Origin: Cyclospora cayetanensis
Lineage: Eukaryota; Apicomplexa; Conoidasida; Eucoccidiorida; Eimeriidae
Length of the DNA: 64,000 nt
NCBI RefSeq assembly: GCF_002999335.1
Contig: NW_020312075.1
Coordinates: 1-64,000 of the forward strand
Direction of reading: 5' to 3'
Shown here: positions 41,050-51,960 of the stretch, piece by piece
Layout: every line of letters starts with the position of its first letter
Position numbering within the stretch: the first letter of the stretch is position 1
Program-made: the position numbers and the translations under genes
The notes under the pieces: generated by a model
What the model was told of the DNA's origin: nothing
Database searches by the model: none
What the model saw: the letters and a program-made list of their open reading frames with translations, nothing else

Positions 41050-42550
41050 GAGCAACCAATAGGCGAATTTTTTGCTGTACAGTAATGACAGGAAGACAGC
41101 TTCATCAAGAATTGAATTTTTGTGAGCATGGACTCCCGGATACAGGAGAAGAGTGTGTTTGGTGGGCTTAGTCTGCCCGCATCCCGCAGGGTGCTTCCGG
41201 TAATGATATTCTGGTCACCGTGAAAGCGGATCATAAAGGGAATCCAGAGTGACCGAGGATCTCAGATCCCAATCAGTGACGATACTCCCAAAGAATCCGT
41301 ACCACTTCCGGAGGGAAGCTCAGAATAACAGAGCGATGTCTTGGGCCGTGATCGACCCGTAGCAAGGGTTAAAATGAGCGTGTTTGCTAGGCATAGTAAC
41401 AAGAATGAAATTGGTATGCAGATACTTGATGTCCTGCAGTTCACCGGAGCCATTCGTGCTCTGACCAATTAAATGCTGTCAGGAGCTGGACAGCCCTGCA
41501 CAAGGCGGGGCGGGGTTTAGGGGAATCGCGCGGCTCCAGCTGCTGAGAATCTGTGCATGAGAGTGCGTACTCCTTTGCCATGCGACGAATCCCAGGCCAC
41601 CAGAAAGATGGCAAAAGCATTTTCACTGTATCTTGAATCACAGCTTGGGCTTAAAGACCATTTTTCTGTGGTGCTGCGCGAAGTGACACCGAAGACTCAG
41701 CCAAGCACGATGTACAAGTGACAAGGAGCTCTCTTTGTTTTGCATCACTGCAGGCCATTCACATAGGTGTGATGATTCACCCTTTCGCCATTTCGGAGTC
41801 CGGAAATAGCAGCGGGGTAGCGGTATCGAAAACGTAATCTTCACGCAATTTCGATAAAAAACATGAGTCGTCTCACCTTACCCGTTGGCAGAGAATACAA
41901 ACTACGGCTACGTCGCTAGCATCGATCAATAACAGCAAATTCCTGGCATACTCGGGCAGTGGACTTACCGGAGGAGTTGCAAGGCAGCCTGCGTCACTGT
42001 GCAAGATGAGTGTCCTCTCTCCAGGCCATATACTGCGTTTTCTGAAGTAGATCACAGGGAGGAGCAGCACTCCAAGGATCTCCTGCACTGAATGTCGGTA
42101 CCAAGGTGTAATCCCACACAGCGTCCCACCGTTTCTGTGGGGGTGGAAAGATAAAGGTCCTGGCACGGATGCTTTAAATTTTGTTTGATTTAGCTCAATT
42201 CATGCAGCAGACACATGAATTCCCCAAACGCAATTTTGTCACGCAAAAAAAATTTTCACGCCTTCACAGGACACTGACACTGTTGTCCTGCAACAGCTCA
42301 ATTGCACACCGTAGTTACTGAAGGTGCTGTTGAACAACCAGGCTGAACAGGAAGACATGTCTCCCTCAGAAATCCATCCACCTCTTCTTGAATGCTCATA
42401 AAAGTCCAGAATGAATTATAGTTACACTTCAGCTCAGGCACTAGCAAGTCCAAACGGCCTACAGGTACACTCGAATTTGTTAGTGCTGTTGTGAAATGCT
42501 GTCATGTCCTTAACTAGTAAGGAAGATTTGTAAGGAAGCTTTTTTGTAGT
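41050..42550 (-). mobile_element. Decayed Ty3/gypsy-type LTR retrotransposon pol fragment
   Basis: Read on minus, from 42.55 to 41.05 kb, broken by stops and frame changes. A reverse-transcriptase remnant (CRPFGLAS, cf. MPFGL) lies near 42440. An RNase H-side block at 42166-41873 has LLIDASDVAVVCILCQ (cf. TDASDxAVGAVLxQ). An integrase zinc-binding-like block is at 41641-41441 (SFWWPGIRRMAKEY, cf. WWPGM). The integrase core at about 41400-41170 has PSKHAHFNPC, SIVTDWDLR and HPAGCGQT (cf. SKxAHFIP, SIVSDRDPR, HPQTDGQT). The order RT, RNase H, integrase is that of Ty3/gypsy elements. No LTRs, gag or chromodomain were found. The element is non-functional as it stands. Confidence 0.8.
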
Positions 42551-45222
42551 CAGATGTGGAGTAGACTGCTAATCTGTGTAGTGTGTCAAGTAGTTCCACT
42601 AATAATAATGATAATAATGAGGCATCGGTAGTTTCTGCTTCACAACAGTCTTGGTTAGGGTCTTACACTTAGTGCGCATGCGGCACTTACCTTTCCGTAG
42701 GGCACCAACACCAGGTTATACCGCAACGCGCTGGCCACCACCTGCGTTCTACGTCTCTCAGACAGATCTTTCACCTACCGTCAATGCTCTGCTGTGGGGA
42801 CTTCCGATGCTGCGGAACGTAGTTTGTGGCCGACCCGTGCATCAGCTCTACGTGGTGCACTAGACATCCGCTGGCCAGCCTGCTGGCAGCTCGTCACTTC
42901 TTATGACACTCGCGGACTCCTTGAAATTCACCATTCCGATTGTTCCGTAGCTACACGCTTAATATAATCTCCTGGTAAGAATTTAGTGGCAGATATACAC
43001 TTAGCGAGGGTGCTTGTTCAGATTTATCTTCGTGTCCTGCACTGCTGAGCCATCTGCATCAAGACTCTCTCTACTTTTGTTGAGGGAGGTATGTCACCCC
43101 TACTGATCACTAACAAAATGTGTGTTGCTGAAGAGCCCTGGAGCTGCTTCTTGGTTGTATTTCCTGAGAAATAGCCTCCGCAGCGCACAGTCATGGCCGC
43201 ATGCTTGCTATATATTAGGTCACCCTGAGCATGCCTAAGATTATGCCATTTAGCACGAGGCCAGCAGCGGATACATGGATTACGTTAATAAGGTCTACGT
43301 GAAAATCGAAGCTGAGCTTAGGTTCCACAGCCTTGCGAATCCGTGCGTCCCGCCGCCGTACAGAGATGGCTGGCTAGTACACCGTACAACGTGAAACGTG
43401 TAGCACGCCCTTCGGTCTCGAAAGACACTGCAGAATCAGGATGATGGGTCAATTTACTGGCAATCTATTCGACGCAGAGACATCATAGACTGGTCTTAGC
43501 AATGTCGATTACTACGCGTACAAGCTTGGCCAGCAAAATACTGGTGTGCATGCCGCTGCAACGATATCGCACATAATGCACAGCTCTGTGGTCTATAATT
43601 TTCCTTGAAAACAATCTATTCGTTTCTGCAATAAATAGCTTCAACTGACCAAGGCTTTCTGTGCCTACGTAATGAAGGCGAATTTGCACAGCAACTTTTC
43701 ACGCCAGGGTGATTAGCCCCTATATTTCCAGTGGCATTTTGCACTCGTTCAAATGCATACAGTTTTACTCAGATAATTGTACAGCTGTTGTCGGCACGAT
43801 CATTTTTCGAAGCTCCAATAGCAAAGAGACCGCAGGCTGTAAAGACAATGGTAAGATATGCTTCACCAAGTGTTTCTACAGAGAGTTACCCCTCAGAATA
43901 GATAGTCACGAAACTAACTTATGCTCCTGATATACAGATACATCTGTTCGATTGGAGTCCAGATCACGCAGCAGCGTGCGGATACCCATAGTACCTCCCT
44001 GCGCCTTTGCTGCACTTACTGGGACAGCTATGGGAAGACTAGCTGTCGATTCCTTTGGTAAGCTATAATTGCCGCACAACGGTGTGCCGAGCCACTTCCT
44101 ATGTGACATTGTTCCCGCACACAGTAATCACAGTCATATTGTGTTTTTTATTACATCCGAGCTGGCTTACACTTGGGTACTACTCTCCAGAAGATGTAAT
44201 AGAACAATCTCATGGAGCCACCACGGTTACGACGGAATATAACTAATGAGTACTGCCAGTTCGACCTCTCTCAGCATTCCTGACTTTCCACAATCTTCGA
44301 GCGGACGGCCTAATGCCCAGATGCAGTGTGCACAATCCTTTCATCCCCAAAGGGAATTCAGCCGTAAACATGCAGCTAGAAGCACAGCCCTATGTATGCT
44401 GGCCGGATCAACTGACTTAGGTGCAGGGCTGAACAAAAGTTTTGCTATTGTCGCCAAACCCATAGCAATGCCATCATAGTAACGGTACAATCGGTGTTGC
44501 AAGCTTACTTCGCAGCGAAAACGTATTGCTCAGTAAAGGTGGAAAGGAGGGCAAACACCGATGAGCCACACTATTCAGGGTTCTGGAATAACTACGAAGA
44601 AAAAGTACTTCTTTCATCGCTGCTGCTCTCCCAAGTAAACATAAAAACTAAATCAAACAACGCGCGTGTTTTTGAACAGTCATGCAAGCCTTGCAGCGCT
44701 GCATACGTCCTCAATCGATATGCAGTAAGCCTCAAAAACAAGGTGGATTACTGCGTCACTTGCTGGAGAATCGGGATGGAGCTCTTAACTTCCCTGGAAC
44801 TATGAGAGCCCCATAGAGTCGTTTCTAAGTTCATGCAAGGAGTCTAAACGTCGCCATATACCCTGGGGCATTCGCTGAAGCATCAACAAATGTTTGTTGT
44901 TTCTACCGGCATTTTCTGTAAAATGGGTCCACAGTACTTAGGCCTCTGAATGCAAGGCTGCCTTGCTGCTAGAAATTTGTGCCTCTCCTTGGTCATTTAT
45001 CCTTTCACGTATGACTGAGTGCGGAGAAGCCCATTAGGTGCTGCGCATCAGTATGCAAATAATGCGGGCATCCATGCATAGATCAATACCCACAGATTAC
45101 GAATTTTCTCTCAGTACCCTAGAGCCTTAAAAAAGCCCAACAAAATGTCGAATAGCTAATGGTGAAAGATAGCCACGAAACAGCATTAGAACATATGAGC
45201 TAAGGGTCGCCATTAAAATCGA
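42551..45222. other. Gene-poor stretch
   Basis: Contains a short AAT-type repeat at about 42600-42622 and scattered ORFs of 60-100 aa on both strands (for example 44246-44479 + and 44494-44805 +) with no domain, signal or splice context that I can support. The left part may hold further unrecognised retroelement remains. Confidence 0.4.
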
Positions 45223-45672
45223 TTGCGGTACGCGCTACACCGGACGAGGTCAAAGAAGAGGAAACTACGGCACCCCACATATGCAACACGTTCTGAGACA
45301 GCACGAAAATTCCCTCAAAAATGCAGCTCTTTAAAGTATGTGCTTTTAGAAAATGTAAATAACCCTGTGATCCCTGGAGAATTTACTATCGCTTCACGCC
45401 CCTGCACGGGGGTCAAACCGGAGGAGAGAGAAAACGATGCAGACACCCGAGGTGCCCGCTGTGAACCAAATAACTCACCCGGAGTGTATCATTCTGAAAG
45501 GTCGAAACTCTATAATTTTTGTGGAGAAATAGGAAAAGTCAAATTGTGGACACTTGCCAGCCCGCATCAGCCCGTATTTGCCGACGCACTGGTGCACCTA
45601 GTTCGCAGAGACAGCTCTCACCACGTGCTGACTATGGAAAAGAAGCCGCGTTCACAGTATGCAATTGCGTAA
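45223..45672 (+). CDS. Hypothetical ORF, 149 aa
   Basis: Open from ATG to a TAA shortly upstream of the small membrane protein gene. Basic N-terminus (RTRSKKRKLRH), otherwise polar with four Cys. No domain recognised. It may be chance or an exon in the 5' region of the next gene. Confidence 0.25.
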   Translation: MRYALHRTRSKKRKLRHPTYATRSETARKFPQKCSSLKYVLLENVNNPVIPGEFTIASRPCTGVKPEERENDADTRGARCEPNNSPGVYHSERSKLYNFCGEIGKVKLWTLASPHQPVFADALVHLVRRDSSHHVLTMEKKPRSQYAIA

Positions 45673-45717
45673 TCCGTTTTTATTCATTTTTGGAGACGTT
45701 TTCGATTTTGAGTGAAA

Positions 45718-46131
45718 ATGAAGCAGGGTTCAAAGCTAGTGCCGTGCCCCCACAGGGCTACGATGATTTCCCTGTGCTTGGTTCCGTTTGTTTTTGCCGC
45801 GTTGGTGAGTGCGGCTGTTGAAGAACACAATGAGATTTTTGCGAATAAAGATGTGGGTGTCAGCTCTGTCGAGGCTGATGGTGCAGATCTGATAAGTAAT
45901 CAAGCAGTTGCAAGCACCCAAATACAATCTAGTCAGAAGGATAAAGATGGCTTCGGGGGGAAGAAAAAACTCTCCCTGGCGTTGGCAGCAGCTCTTGGAG
46001 TTTGTCTGGCTACCTTGCTGCTCTTGCGAAGGTCTCAAGGCATAGGATTCGGCGTCTTCGGCAAGTCTGTACATGAAGATGACCTTTCTGAAGAAGTGGG
46101 TACCAGTGGTCGATATGGTGTGCTGGTATGA
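45718..46131 (+). CDS. Small predicted single-pass (type I) membrane protein
   Basis: 137 aa, single exon, starting at the ATG after gagtgaaa. An N-terminal signal-like segment (ISLCLVPFVFAALVSAAV) is preceded by a 15-residue polar stretch; a later Met at 45760 would place the signal at the very start. About 55 polar, acidic/Ser-rich residues follow. Then GGKKK leads into one transmembrane helix (LSLALAAALGVCLATLLLL) and a short tail RRSQG...EEVGTSGRYGVLV. The layout suits a surface, micronemal or parasite-membrane protein, but no family is recognised. It is the last believable gene before the G+T-rich repeat region. Confidence 0.6.
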   Translation: MKQGSKLVPCPHRATMISLCLVPFVFAALVSAAVEEHNEIFANKDVGVSSVEADGADLISNQAVASTQIQSSQKDKDGFGGKKKLSLALAAALGVCLATLLLLRRSQGIGFGVFGKSVHEDDLSEEVGTSGRYGVLV

Positions 46132-49100
46132 TGGTAGCAGTCTCGCAGAGAGCAGACAGGCAGCATAATTGATGAACGCGAAAGTCTTTTGGAATTCAAC
46201 TAAGGCACGGCTTTGCGTTAGGTACAATTAGGTATCGACTGCAATCCATTCATACGTGAGCGGCTTGACACCACGGAAATAGCGAATCTCGCCATGTGCT
46301 GGGGGTGAGCTTGTGATCCAAGTGTGACAGAGTCAAAGGATAAGCAACTGTGTAATTGTTTCACCGTCTGCAACACGACGTTGCAAAGCACAATGGATCC
46401 GCAAAAGAGGCAAGTCCTGTGCATGCTAACCATCCATAGAATTGGCAAGCATTGTTCAAACTGTACTGCGTCCACGGTGCTCATTCATCTGACTCTCTGC
46501 CTTTTTAGGGGCACCTGGAAGGCCAGCTTATTGCCTCTAATTGGGGGCCTTGTACAGGGGTACACTAGATAATGACAAGCATTGTTAACTGTGTCGCGAT
46601 CACCCTGAATTTGCATTAACGGCAGGTCTGCAATGCGTGTGGGTCCAATTGTTTTACAATGTTGGGGAATGGACTTAGAGGTGCCAAAGTGGTTTTCTGA
46701 CGACATCTAGCTCGTGGATGCGGCACTGGCAGTACTGGTGTGCGTGCAGATTCGGACAGCTTGTGGTGAAGGACAAGCCCTAAACGTTTTGCTGCAATTC
46801 CTCCAACAATGCTGTAATGCACCGAATTGGCTAGCAGAGAACTGTCATGCTATCAAAAAATACAAAAAAATGATAGGAGCAAGCAACACGCGGAACTGAG
46901 TAGTTCGGCGGAATCTGCGCTTTGCCGCAACTGATCACAGGCCCGACGTTCATACACATTATCTGGCCTACGATGTCATGCGCTGTCTTGGAAAGCAAAA
47001 ATGTCTGGGCGCCTTGCTTGGCAGACTCCTTGGCTGTTGATGTTCTTGGTACGGTGTTTGTTGAGTAAACGTGAGTGAGTACTTGAAAGTTCGTTGGGCA
47101 TTGTGTCGCATGGGGGCGACAGACGGTCCATTGCACTATGGCACGCATTCGGCCTGGAAACACTTGGTTAACCGGCATGGATGTATAAGTATTGAGAAGC
47201 TACGTGTGCCGTTGGTCGTCCAGCTGCTTGTTGGATTTGTTGTCACACCCGGTTGAGTTCTTAGATGAAGACATGCGGTAGTCGCTGATGCGGTTTCCTT
47301 CCGCGCAACGCGGTGTAGTATGTGTTTGCTGCAGCTAAGATTCAGTGTGGTTGATTGGAGGACGCTGGAATATATCCAGCGGTGGCCGTTAAGCGTTCAG
47401 AGCGCACACATACCACAACAGACGTGCATGTAAATCACCATCCATAGTGCCAGCCTTTGAAGGTGCAGAGGCAGTGGGGGTGACGGCTGCAGCTGGAAGC
47501 AGCGCTGGATAGATTGTACAGCCTTTTGTGCATGGAAACCGTTGTTTGAACGGTCAGGGAATATCCCAGACCAAGCAGTATGTGTATTGCCTTGTGGACA
47601 TGTGCTCGAGTCCACATCTGTCGGCACTGGGCGTTCGCGGGCTGTTTGATTGGATCGTTCTTTATGCATGTGCATATCATGAGTACACGGCAGTGATGCT
47701 GTGGTGCGGGGATTAGCTTGGGCATTGGCCGGTGCTTGATTCAGTATGTGGTCCTCAGGCATTGAGTCAGTAGTTCAATATGTAGTATTGCGTATTGCCT
47801 ACTAGGGCTGGACGCGAGGCATGTTTGAGAGCGCGTTAGTGTAGGGGACCCAACGACAAAGCTACATATTGGAAGAAAGGTGATGAGGTGTGCAGTGGTA
47901 GTGGCAATATAGGGTGAAGGGCTGGGATCTCTGCTAGTAGGTCGGAGCTCGTGCACTTGCAACAAAAGCGAGTGAGCGTTTAGAGGGCATGCTGCTAAGC
48001 TGCTTTTGCCTTTTTGAGTTGCCGGAGATAGTGCTGTGCTTCGAAGGTGGAGCGCCATTGGGGTTGGCGGGTGCACTTCGGCAGAGAGCTGGCTACGTTG
48101 TATTGGGTAATTTTATGAAACCAGTTGTGTGCGTGGGGGTTTTAGGGTTTGGCGTCTTGGTTTTCAGTACTGCATGTGGCGTGTCATCTGGGTATGTGAT
48201 GGAGCATACAGCTGTGGGGAGTCTATGTTCACAGTATACGAGACAGCCTGCTTGTTGGTGCTTGAGTATTGTCTAAAGAGATTACGGTCGTGCCTTTTTA
48301 TGGGAAAGTGCTTGTGCTGTGGGTCAGATGAAGCGCTCATTTTAGTAGTACAGCGCGTAAGAGTGTTTGGTGCTTGCTATGATTGGATGCAGGGAACGTT
48401 TGTATAGTGTTTTGTGTAGAGGAGTGCATGGAGAAGTGGCGTCTTCGAAGAATGTGGATGATGTGTGGAATGGTGGTGCAACCGTAGCATGAAGGTTTGA
48501 TATTGGTGTTAAATGTGTGGGCCCGTGTGCATCCAGATGATGTCAGTGAGAGTTTGTGGAGCATGTTGTTTTGTGCGCTTGTGTTTCGAAGTTTTCAGAA
48601 TCGGTGCTTTTCAGCGAAGGTGGAGCGGCATTGGGGTTGGCGAATGCAGTTGGAGGCGGGGGTGGCTAGCTCGTATTGGTTTGTTCTGTGAACATGTTTG
48701 CACGCTTGTTGGGTGTTGGCATGTGGTATGTTGTTTGTTATGCAGAAAGTGTCCTTTCCTTTTGGCGAATGTTTGCGCGCGCTGCCGCCGATGCGAGTAG
48801 TGTCTCCATCATATGTGCGCATGTCTCTTGATGTTTGGTCGCGGTTTGGGTAGATTGTGGTCAAGCGTGGCTGTGGGTGATGTTTGAGCATTGGCAGGCA
48901 AGGGATGCTCATTTAGTATTAGAGTGCGTGTGCGTGCTTGCCTCGTGCGAAGATTGGATACAGGGCATGCCTGCGTGGGCGCTTGCGTACGCCAGTGAAT
49001 GGCGAATTTGCATGTTGGTAGAAGGGGAATGAGGTGTGGAATGCTAGTGTAAATTTCATAGAGAAAGCAGGGGTATAATGCCTGTGTCCTGAATGGAGGA

Positions 49101-50390
49101 GCAGGTGTTTGGAATCGTTGTTCGCCCAGGAGCGCTAGATAATAAGGCGGCACCGTACGTGGGGTAACGTTTGTGGGAAACGTTAGTGTTTATCAGTTTT
49201 TACGTTCTTGTCTGTGACATTACGCAGAGGCATCATCACTGAGCATGCGAGGATTGCAGGCACTTAGTTGTCGGTGGATTGGGTAAGCCAGTAACTATGA
49301 AAAGGATGGCTTGATGTGCTGCCTAGTTGAATGTTCGGCTCTAGTTGTAGAGTGCGAAAGTGTTTAGGCTGCAGTGGATTTAAGACTATTAAGAGTGCGG
49401 TGCATCTGCAGCAGCAGTCAGAGGGTCTGGCAGGCTCATTCAAGCTGCCATTGGTGCTTTGGCGTAGGCAGAGACGACGGCCATCAGGGGTTGGTTTGAA
49501 AGGGGCTGTGTTAAGTGAATCATAGTGTGTATCTGCGAATGCGTTGAATAAAATTCATAGCATGCGTTGCTTCTAGAGTAGTTGTTCTTGTTCCGTCGCA
49601 ATATAGATGTTTAAGAATGGCGATTTGATGGACAATTGTCATCCTTAGTTTTCTTGCACTCCGTGCACGCAGGTCCGCAGCTCAGCTGCCATACACTGAT
49701 TAGGGAGGGCTTTGCTGCAGAATACCCACAGAATGAGCGCGTTTAAAGCGCCTGCAAGAAGTGAAGGCCTTTGGCTAGTATGTCGCGCATACCGATTCCT
49801 AGTGGTTGCCAGGAGGTAGGTCGCGAGCTCACGCGATACTCGCCTTCACGGAAAGCATTAGGGTGTTCTTGTCGAATACATTTGTAAATTTCTGGCTCTT
49901 ACTGAGTGCCCGGTTTTCCAAGCGTCTTCCAGTGCTCTTGGGAGAGCTGTTAGTTCACCGCAAAAGCAGGTACCATAGGAAATTGTTCTGAGGGAGGGAA
50001 GGCGCGCAGAGGCATGCGGACCTGCTCCTGCAGGGGAGTTAGGAACCGTGTGGAGTGGTTCGGCCTAGCTGTCTTTCGAATCCAGAGAGTAAGGGACGGC
50101 CTGGGCAAAGGCTCCGGTTGCCGTCATTTGTGTATGGAACGAGCGTATGGATCATGAGGCAATGTTCATTATTTGAAATTAAGTCGGGGGCTCTAGAAGC
50201 GCGGGAGTGGCGGAGCTATGGTGGCAGATGCTGAACGCATGGCAGCTCCTCTAACAAAGTTAATCAAAAGGTTTAACATATCCATTTGCTAATCACTTGC
50301 ACGGAAAGCCATACCATGGACTAGTAATGCATTTTGGTCTGTCGCCTGAAAGTTGGTACGGGATCGGGGTATGCACTGACCGAATGACGT
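46132..50390. repeat. G+T-rich degenerate repeat region
   Basis: The plus strand is rich in G and T. Related segments recur: the motif gaaggtggagcg.cattgggg is at about 48044 and 48617, each followed by ttggcg and, further on, a tattgg motif. Many 60-120-residue ORFs exist on both strands, none with recognisable domains. I read this as old, diverged repeat sequence without supported genes. Confidence 0.55.
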
Positions 50391-51960
50391 CCACTACGCA
50401 TTAAATAGGTTGATGGTATTCTCAGGTGGCGCTTTTGCCGACAGTAGGCACTTCATCCCGCCCGCTGGATTCCTGAAGCATAACCTTATTTCGACGTGTA
50501 GTTGGCGTATTGAGTATTTGAACTTTCTGCCGAGGATTTTTCCAGAGTGCCTACACCTGTACCAGGTGTAAAACTGGCTGGCACTCTGGCAGGCGCTGCA
50601 GGTTGCTGCCAACATGGGGACAAGGCAATGCGTGAAGCATGAATGGGTGGTTAGCTTTTTAAAAATTGGCAGCGCGCAGCTTCCATTTCTCAGCAGCTAC
50701 AAGCTGCTTTTGGGTTAGTTTGTGGCATGGAATCGTGGTTGTGTGCTGGTTAGAAGATAACAGTTTGCTGTGCAACTATAACGAATAATTGGGCAATTGC
50801 CTTTCTTTATCGCTCGCACTTCTTAGATACAATTTAAAGTTTACCCTCCTGACACCTGTGAAAGTGAGATTGCATTTAGAGCATGTAAAGGTAGTCTTGA
50901 AGTGCTCGCAAGAAACAAGGACCTTTTGGCTCGTCTGTTGTTCTCGGGGTGTCTGGTGGTATTTAGTTGAAAATGCCTTTTCTAAGGAGCTAAGACCGTA
51001 CCCCGTCTGTTGAGGACGTTAGCGATTGGATGTGGAGTATGGTTTTGATTATCTGCTGCTGCTTGACATATACGTTTGCACTGAATATTTTTTATGGGCA
51101 AGCTGAACCTGCATGAGACACGCAGACACCACGGGCATCTGTACACAGGCAACAAATGTGCACAGACTCATGAAGGCGCGCTACTACAGGGTGGTTAGCA
51201 ACGGCATGGTTTACTTCGGACTAGAAGGCAAGTCGGGTCCACAGAGCGAGGGACGTTATCTGGAATGGCGTCGGTAGTGGCAAGTGGGGCGTGGGTCAAA
51301 TGTGTGCAAATCTAACCATTTGTCATGATCAGAGAATTCGTTGCCATCGCCACACACCTGGAGGTGCTCTGGGCATCCCGCCAAATGCTGACTTTATGGC
51401 AGCGCCTACATAAAGTGAATCGTAAGGTAGTAGCATTGTAGAATGCAAACGCAACCCACATGTACAAAGATAGCCATGTACTTTAGCCCTGTGGGCAGCA
51501 GAACATCAGCACTGTGGAGTGGCTGTAGTTCTTTCATATTTCGCCGTTGTATTTAGTACGACCTATGCGATTATGTCGCGGCGTTGCAATGGGCGGCTGC
51601 GTTGGCGTGGTCCAGCAAGTAGGCTATGCGAGGAATATGCGGTTTGGGTGTGGATAAGCAGCAGCAGCCAGTGTGTACCTGGTGTTTTGTGGCACCACTG
51701 GTGCCTTGGATTTGTGTTTACAAGTTTCGGTTTCGACGAGCAGCCGTCAGTGCATTCTGCTTGATTCCAGTAGAACGTTGCGTTCCTTGGTACGTCTTGC
51801 CTGTGCAGTAGAAGCACAAAACGAGAGGTCTTTTCCAGTTTGTAGATCCTCTGGAAGCCAGTGTATGTGTGGTTCATGTGCAGAAATCTGCATCTTGTCG
51901 TTGTGCTGAATAGCATGTGCTTACATCCATAACATCTATACCAGTCTTTAAATCGGAAAT
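50391..51960 (+). repeat. Diverged long repeat block, copy A
   Basis: Collinear with 55.51-56.87 kb. Matching landmarks are aataggttg...ctcaggtggc (50403 / 55523), cctg.accaggtgtaa (50557 / 55675), catggaatcgtggt (50727 / 55848), gtgaaagtga (50857 / 55980), ggacctttggctcgtct style text (50919 / 56040) and the g.caccactg.tgcc segment (51679 / 56671). The right part also resembles the 893-bp satellite unit. Confidence 0.7.
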
